From: Manis javanica
Taxonomy: Eukaryota > Chordata > Mammalia > Pholidota > Manidae
Direction of reading: 5' to 3'
DNA: 64,000 nt
NCBI RefSeq assembly: GCF_040802235.1
Contig: NC_133157.1
Span: forward strand, 90,878,001 to 90,942,000
The notes below the pieces were generated by a model. That model was not told the DNA's origin and did not search any database. It worked only from the letters and a program-made list of their open reading frames with translations. A program made the position numbers and the translations under genes. Every line of letters starts with the position of its first letter. Position 1 is the first letter of the stretch. Below are positions 58,065-64,000 of this stretch, one piece after another.

Positions 58065-58885
58065 CTGGCCATCTGAAATCACACCAGCAGAGATGGTGCC
58101 ACCGTGAGCATCTGCCTGCACTTGCTTTTCCTCCAGCTGTTTCCTTGGGGTAACTCCTTAGGTGCCACAATGCTGGCCAAAAATCGGGAGTGACTCTCTT
58201 ATTCTAAATAACAGCCCTGTGAGCTGTGCTGCTAACCACTGGCCAGCCAAGCATGACAATGTGAAACTGGGGAAGCATTCGGACAACGGGGCACAGCCAC
58301 ACCAGAGCACCTGAGGCACTCGGCTGCAGACTCTCAACACGTGAAAACGGCCTGTGAGCAGCCAAGGCCCTCGTTTTGCTTTGCTTTTTTAAGAACATCA
58401 GACAGGCCTGTGTATCTGGTTACCACTGTGTGCCAGGAGGATGGTGTGTGAGCCCTGAAGAGCGAGACCCAGGGAATAGAGTTTGGATTTTACTTGGCTC
58501 TCTTTCCACTTGTGCTGTTCATGCTGCATTTCCACACTAATGTGTCCCAACATAGCTTCCTCTTAGCATGCTTAGAAGTTTTGGCAGTCCAAGCCTTTGC
58601 CTGGAGCCCCTCAGTTGCACGCAGGGGCACCCCACTCCCTGGGACACCAAGTGCCCACTCTGCGTGGGGATGGGACTCCCCTGACTGACTCACCCTGAGA
58701 CCAGTGGTCTGGCAAGGAGCCTGGACCGCCCCTCCTCCTGCCACTTAGACAGCAGGCCAAGTCATCTCTAACCCCCAAACATTCCTGAGTCTCCTCATTT
58801 CTCTCCTTCCACACTGCACCCATCCCCCAAGGGCAGGAAACCACATTGCTCACATTGGAACCAGAGGGACAAATGACAAATAGCA
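58065..58885. other. Intergenic
   Basis: No gene or repeat recognised. Confidence 0.35.
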
Positions 58886-58889
58886 GACA

Positions 58890-59520
58890 GAGATCTGACT
58901 GTGTCATCCGCCTGCTCTGAACTCTCCATGACCTGCTATCGCTTGAAGGCCAAGCTGCCCAATCTAGCAGCCAAACTCATAAGCGGCTTAAATGTTACTT
59001 GATTAAACTTAAAAATTCGGCTCCTCAGTGGCACTGCCACATTTGAGGGCTCAGTCGCTATGTGTGGCTGATGGCTACCACATGGGACACCATAGATATA
59101 GAACTTTTCTCTCACTACAGGAAGTTCTGCTGGAAGGTGCTGCATCTGTCTGAAGATAAAGCAAACCCTTTAACTGGCCCTAAAATCCCATGGCTTCTCC
59201 ATGCTCACCCCTCAGCATTCCCATATTTACCTCTTCCTCATGCCAATCCTTACTGCCCACAGTCCCTTCTCACCCAAGGGCCTTTGCACATTCCCTGCCC
59301 CCATCGAGCTAATTTCCTCCTGTGGAGCTCAGTTTTGGTGTCACTGCCTAGGATCCCCCGTCTTCCCATATAAGGTCAAGGCCCCTTTCAGGACAATCCC
59401 ATGGCCCCCAGTACTTCTCCAAAGCAGTCATTACTCCTGCAACCTAAGTTCTGGCTTGTACCACCCACCATTCACTGTCCCTTTGCCCCTCAGGGATGGA
59501 ATGTTAAATAAATGAATGTG
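58890..59520 (+). repeat. L2 LINE fragment, interrupted
   Basis: The left part (gatctgactgtgtcatccgcctgctc...ctccatgacctgc) and right part (aagggcctttgcacattccctgcccc ... aataaatgaatgtg) match the L2 ORF2 end and 3' terminus. Between them (about 58,990-59,150) lies a different repeat with ccacatttgagggctcagtcgc and atatagaacttttctctcac, apparently inserted. Confidence 0.55.
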
Positions 59521-59524
59521 TGTA

Positions 59525-60810
59525 CTGCCTGATTTAAATGATTAAGTATTAGAAGAATGTTAATATCTGGAAAAGGGACACTCATCAGTTCTAACATGAG
59601 TAACGAAAGCCATGAATTAAATGTTGTAACTATCCAGGGCTTCGGTGGCATTTACTCTCAGGACCGGGGAGCGCCAGGGTAACAAACTCAGACAGAGAAG
59701 CCTGCTAGTTTGAAGGCTATACTCTGGCTCTGTGCCTGAAGCCTGTGCTGTGACTGGAATGTGACTAATGCCACAGGCTAGGCATGCTGAGGGTAGGCTG
59801 TGCCGCAGAAGGCCTGCAGGTGCCGCACACAGTGGAGCCTCACAGCCTTTCTGTCAGATGTTCACACTGAAGTGTGTTCAGGCGAGACGGTGGACCAGCA
59901 GAGGTCTGCTCCGTGTGAATGGATATCTGTAGGAAAAATAAACCTTGACCCTACCTCACACATACACAATGTGGTGAGTTGTGGGATGCATTTTAGACAC
60001 AAAATAAACTCTGCGATGACAAGGCTTCCAGAAGGGAACATGGAATATCCTCAGGTATAGATGAAGCCTTTTTAGGACACACGAAGCAAGGAGCATCTGT
60101 CAGCATATAAAAGTACCATTCAAGAGACATCAGTAAGGAAATGAGCAGGGAAGCCCCCTGCTGGGAGAAAGCATTTGCAAAACACGCCCAGTGGATTCTC
60201 GATATTGGTAATAGTCGTGTTCCCGGTCACCCAGCCCCAAATTAGCGATTGATGAAACATCGTTCCCAGGGGAAATGCAGGATCAGGTCCCTATGAGCCT
60301 CTGGGCACACCTTTGTCAGCCCATCAATATGTAGCCTTGTTGTTTGTGTGTTCTTGTTTATTTAATGAACGCAGGCAAATTCATTCACGCTGGACTCACA
60401 CCAACACGCTGCTGCCACCGATCCCTGGTCAGCACCGCACAGGGGCACCAGGACACTGGGCAGCACTCCACAGAGCTCAGGCCATTACGAATCTCAGAAT
60501 TACCAACGAAAAGCACAAAATTGTGAAAAGTGTGTCACTAAATAGACCAAGAAAACCACACTTGTTTATAGTATGAGCTGAGACAAGAAGGCGAGTGTCC
60601 CCCATTGATGCGGCTGGGAAGGTGTGTGTTGGATGACTCACATTTTTCTGTGCATGTCCCTGGATGGCTGAAGAGTGCCCCAAGGACTGATTCTGGGGTT
60701 ACAAACACATTCAGCATGCAGGCAAATTCTCAAACATGGAGTCTGCGAATACCAAGTTTGGGTGTCTCTGAGAAAGAACCAGGATGAAGAACCTGTGCTC
60801 TTTAAATGGT
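59525..60810. other. Intergenic
   Basis: No coding, RNA or confident repeat feature recognised. Confidence 0.35.
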
Positions 60811-60814
60811 CTGG

Positions 60815-61018
60815 TTCAAATGGGCAAAGGCTTTGGACACCAATGAATGCACACACGTGGCAGATAAGCACAAAACAAGTGCTCAGCACCCTGACCGTGG
60901 GGAATTGCAAATCCGAATCGCACTGAGGACCCACCACACACCCACTACCGCAGCCAAGGAGTAAAACTGGCAGCTCCAGACGCCACAGTTACTAGTGCAC
61001 CCCTGGTGGGAATGTGAG
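60815..61018 (+). repeat. Old L1 ORF2 fragment, left of nested L1
   Basis: aatgggcaaaggctttggacacc, cagataagcacaaaacaagtgctcagcacc, ggaattgcaaatccgaatcgcactgaggaccc and cctggtgggaatgtgag are decayed versions of the L1 ORF2 C-terminal region, plus orientation. The sequence resumes beyond the younger L1 at about 63,403. Confidence 0.7.
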
Positions 61019-61019
61019 A

Positions 61020-63402
61020 CGGCACTAACATACAATTACATGAGCAACATTATGGTTACTAGACTCCCCCCATTATCAAGTCCCCATAACATTCCCCATT
61101 ACAGTCACTGTCCATCAGCATAGTAGGATGCTATAGAGTCACTACTTGTCTTCTCTGTGCTATACTGCCTTCCTCGTGCCCCCACCCACATTATGTGTGC
61201 TACTCATAATGCCCCTTATTCCCCTTCTCCCTCCCTTCCCACCCACCCTCCCCTGTCCCTTTCCCTTTGGTAACTGTTAGTCCTTTCTTAGGTTCTGTGA
61301 TTCTGCTGGTGTTTTGTTCCTTCAGTTTTTCTTTTGTTCTTATATTCCACAGATGAGTGAAATCATTTGGTACTTGTCTTTCTCCACCTGGCTTGTTTTA
61401 CTGAGCATAAGACCCTCTAGCTCCATCCATGTTGTTGCAAATGGTAGGTTTTGTTTTCTTCTTATGGCTGAATAATATTCCATTGTGTATATGTACCACA
61501 ACTTCTTTATCCATTCATCTACTGATGGACACTTAGGTTGCTTCCATTTCTTGGCTATTGTAAACAGTGCTGCGATAAACATAGGGGTGCATATGTCTTT
61601 TGCAAACTGGGCTCCTGCATTCTTATGGTAAATTCCTAGGAGTGGAATTCCTGGGTCGAATGGTATTTCTATTTTTAGTTTTTTGAGGAACCTCCATATT
61701 GCTTTCCACAATGGTTGAACTAATTTACATTCCCACCAGCAGTGTAGGAGGGTTCCCCTTTCTGCGCATCTTTGCCAACATTTGTTGTTGTTTGTCTTTT
61801 GGATGGTGGCCATCCTAACTGGCATAAGGTGATATCTCATTGTGGTTTTAATTTGCATTTCTCTGATGATTTGCAAGGTGGAGCATCTTTTCATGTGCCT
61901 CTTGTCCATCTGAATTTCTTCTTTGGAGAACTGTCTGTTCAGATCCTCTGCCCATTTTTTCATTGAATTATTTGCCTTTTGTTTGTTGAGGTGGATGAGC
62001 TCTTTATATATTTTGGATGTCAGCCTCTTATCGGATACATCATTTATGAATATATTCTCCCATACTGTAAGATGCCTTTTTGTTCTACTGATGGTGTCCT
62101 TTGCTGTACAGAAGTTTTTCAGCTTGATATAGTCCTACTTGTTCATTTTTGTTTTGTTTCCCTTGCCTGGGGAGATATGTTCATGAAGAAGTCACTCATG
62201 TTTATGTCCAAGAGATTTTTGCCTATGTTTTTTTTCTAAGAGTTTTATGGTTTCATGACTTACATTCAGGTATTTGATCCATTTTGAGTTTACTTTTGTG
62301 TATGGGGTTAGACAGTGATCCAGTTTCATTCTCTTACATGTAGCTGTCCAGTTTTGCCAACACCAGCTGTTGAAGAGGCTGTCATTTCCCCATTGTATGT
62401 CCATGGCTCCTTTATCATATATTAATTGACCATATATGCTTGGGTTAATATCTGGACTCTCTATTCTGTTTCACTGGTCTGTGGCTCTGTTCTTGTGCCA
62501 ATACCAAATTGTCTTGATTACTGTGGCTTTGTAGTAGAGCTTGAAGCTGGGAAGCGAGATCCCCCCTGCTTTATTCTTCCTTCTCAGGATTGCTTTGGCT
62601 ATTTGGGATCTTTGGTGGTTCCATGTGAATTTCAGAACTGTTTGTTCCAGTGCATTGAAGAATGCTGTTAGTAATTTGATAGGGATTGCATTTAATCTGT
62701 AGATTGTTTTAGGCAGGATGGCCATTTTGACGATATTAATTCTTCCTACCCAAGAGCATGGGATGTATTTCCATTTGTCAGTGTCCTCTTTAATTTCTCT
62801 TAACAGTGTCTTGTAGTTTTCAGGATATAGATCTTTCACTTCCTTGGTTAGGTTTATTCCTAGGTATTTTATTATTTTTGATGCAATTGTGAATGGAATT
62901 GTTTTCCTGATTTCTCTTTCTATTAGTTCATTGTTGGTGTATAGGAAAGCTACAGATTTCTGTATATTAATTTTATATCCTACAACTTTGCTGAATTCAG
63001 TATTAGTTCTAGTAGTTTTGGAGTGGATTCCTTATGGTTTTTTATGTACAATATCATGTCATCTGTAAACAGTGACAGTTTAACTTCTTCCTTGCCAATC
63101 TGGATGCCTTTTATTTCTTTGTGTTGTCTGGTTGCCATGGCTAGGACCTCCAGTACTATGTTGAATAACAGTGGGGAGAGTGGGCATCCTTGTCTTGTTC
63201 CCGATCTTAAAGGAAAAGCTTTCAGCTTCTCACTGTTAAGTATAATGTTGGCTGTTGGTTTGTCATATATGGCCTTTATTATGCTGAGGTACTTGCCCTC
63301 TATACCCATTTTGTTGAGAGCTTTTATCATGAATGGATGTTGACTTTTGTTGAATGCTTTTTCAGCATCTATGGAGATGACCATGTGGTTTTTGTCCTTC
63401 TT
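61020..63402 (-). mobile_element. L1 retrotransposon, 5'-truncated, nested
   Basis: A minus-strand L1: 3' UTR at 61,020-61,339, ORF2 from 61,340 up to about 63,400, where it is truncated inside the reverse-transcriptase domain. ORF2 pieces are open at 61,340-61,963, 62,192-62,404, 62,471-62,839 and 62,980-63,384. The first three are in one frame separated by stops, and the last is in another frame, so a frameshift lies at about 62,840-62,980. The RT palm shows [10 protein letters not shown] and FTDD where L1 normally has FADD. The C-terminal segment has the characteristic [11 protein letters not shown] and WWECK (cysteine-rich) region. Divergence is modest, so it is fairly young but dead. No poly(A) tail is seen at the 3' (left) end. 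Confidence 0.9.
61340..61963 (-). pseudogene. L1 ORF2 C-terminal fragment
   Basis: A 207-codon open piece with the conserved L1 ORF2p C-terminus: the [17 protein letters not shown] start, the [11 protein letters not shown] block, [18 protein letters not shown], the [10 protein letters not shown] block and [14 protein letters not shown]2p supplies endonuclease and reverse transcriptase. This fragment contains neither catalytic domain. Confidence 0.9.
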
Positions 63403-63488
63403 GGCAGTTTCTTATACAGCAAATGTTACCCATCCTCATCAAAGTATTCCACTCCTAGGTGTTTACCTGCAAGAAATGAAAACATGTT

Positions 63489-63528
<40 letters not shown>

Positions 63529-63745
63529 CACATTCACACAGAGCGTTGCACAAAATAGTTCATGGCAGGTTCACAGTAGCCCAAACCTGGAACAGCCTAG
63601 TTGTCCATCAGCAGGCAAATGGTTCCGATGTTCCATATCTTCAAGGGTTTGGGGTACACAGATGTATTCATTTGCCAAGCTCACCAAAGGGTACACTTGC
63701 AGTATATACATTTTGTTGGATGTGAATTTTAGTTTTGCACATGTA
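63403..63745 (+). repeat. Old L1 ORF2 end/3' UTR, right of nested L1
   Basis: ttggcagtttcttatacagc, tattccactcctaggtgtttacctgcaagaaatgaaaacatg, ccaaacctggaacagcctagttgtccatcagc and the tail gatgtattcatttgccaagctcaccaaagggtacac continue the plus-strand L1 begun at 60,815. A (CA)n expansion interrupts it. Confidence 0.7.
63492..63526. repeat. (CA)n microsatellite
   Basis: About 17 perfect ca units within the old L1 fragment. Confidence 0.95.
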
Positions 63746-64000
63746 TACATATGGCAGAGGGAGTGGTGAGGCTGGGAGGAAACAAAGTGGCCCCCTAGCG
63801 CTCTGTGGCAGGTACAACTATGGGCTGTTATTGCGTATGTTTGCGATTGCCCAATGCAACTACCCCCTGCACACATCATACTGTACTTGGTAGATAAAGC
63901 GGGGCTCACAAACGCAGGTGGACGGCAGCCCTGTGTCTGGGAGTCTTTTGGCACCATTTCCCTGACACATCTGTTTACTTTGTGTCTGTGTCACAAAATT
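63746..64000. other. Intergenic end of window
   Basis: No feature recognised. Confidence 0.35.

Noticed and set aside
61923..62239. Hydrophobic plus-strand frames resembling membrane proteins
   Set aside because: They are the antisense of L1 ORF2, whose A-rich coding strand gives Phe/Leu/Ile-rich antisense peptides.
63480..63560. His/Thr-repeat peptide
   Set aside because: Translation of the (CA)n microsatellite, not a gene.

Overview
The window is nuclear DNA of a placental mammal. It holds one recognisable cellular gene with spliced exons, mammal-wide MIR and L2 relics, MaLR/MLT-type LTRs, L1 elements and a class I endogenous retrovirus. I see no primate Alu, carnivore SINEC, ruminant Bov-tA, pig PRE1 or horse ERE SINE by eye. 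With the style of the L1 3' UTRs, this suggests a SINE-poor laurasiatherian such as a pangolin, but that is inference only. All repeat family names were assigned by eye, without a repeat library.

Layout: 1-25 kb is gene-free. It has scattered MIR fragments, an MLT1-like LTR near 6.4 kb, an ERVL/MLT2-like LTR at 9.8-10.3 kb, one copy of an LTR family called 'family X' here (16.9-17.3 kb), a further LTR at 18.4 kb and two minisatellites. At 25.05-26.52 kb on the minus strand lies GADD45G: four coding exons, 159 codons, intact splice sites, a TATA/CCAAT/octamer promoter and a poly(A) signal, all within a CpG island. A second CpG-rich block with no gene follows at 27.0-27.7 kb. From 28 to 37 kb there are mostly unassigned sequence and old MIR/L1 fragments.

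The 37-41.7 kb segment is a pile-up of retroelements. Family X copy A (+) is split by a 731-bp solo LTR flanked by a GATT target duplication. An old L1 tail, family X copy B (-) and an A-tailed LINE 3' end follow.

From 41,702 to 50,102 lies an 8.4-kb ERV1 provirus with a tRNA-Phe-like primer site, like HERV-F. Its order is LTR, leader, gag, pro, pol, env, polypurine tract, LTR. Every large gene is broken by frameshifts or stops, but the integrase DD(35)E triad and the transmembrane half of env remain open. The 5' LTR lacks the 21 bp that hold the TATA box in the 3' LTR. The RNase H-integrase frame is interrupted only by TGA codons, six in all.

From 50 to 60.8 kb there is unassigned sequence with L2, MLT1-like and other ancient repeats. 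At 60.8-63.75 kb a younger minus-strand L1 sits inside an older plus-strand L1.

No operon, CRISPR array or novel multi-gene system is present. The points most worth a second look are the decay pattern of the provirus, its TATA-less 5' LTR, the possible gag/pro stop-codon readthrough, and the nested retroelements.
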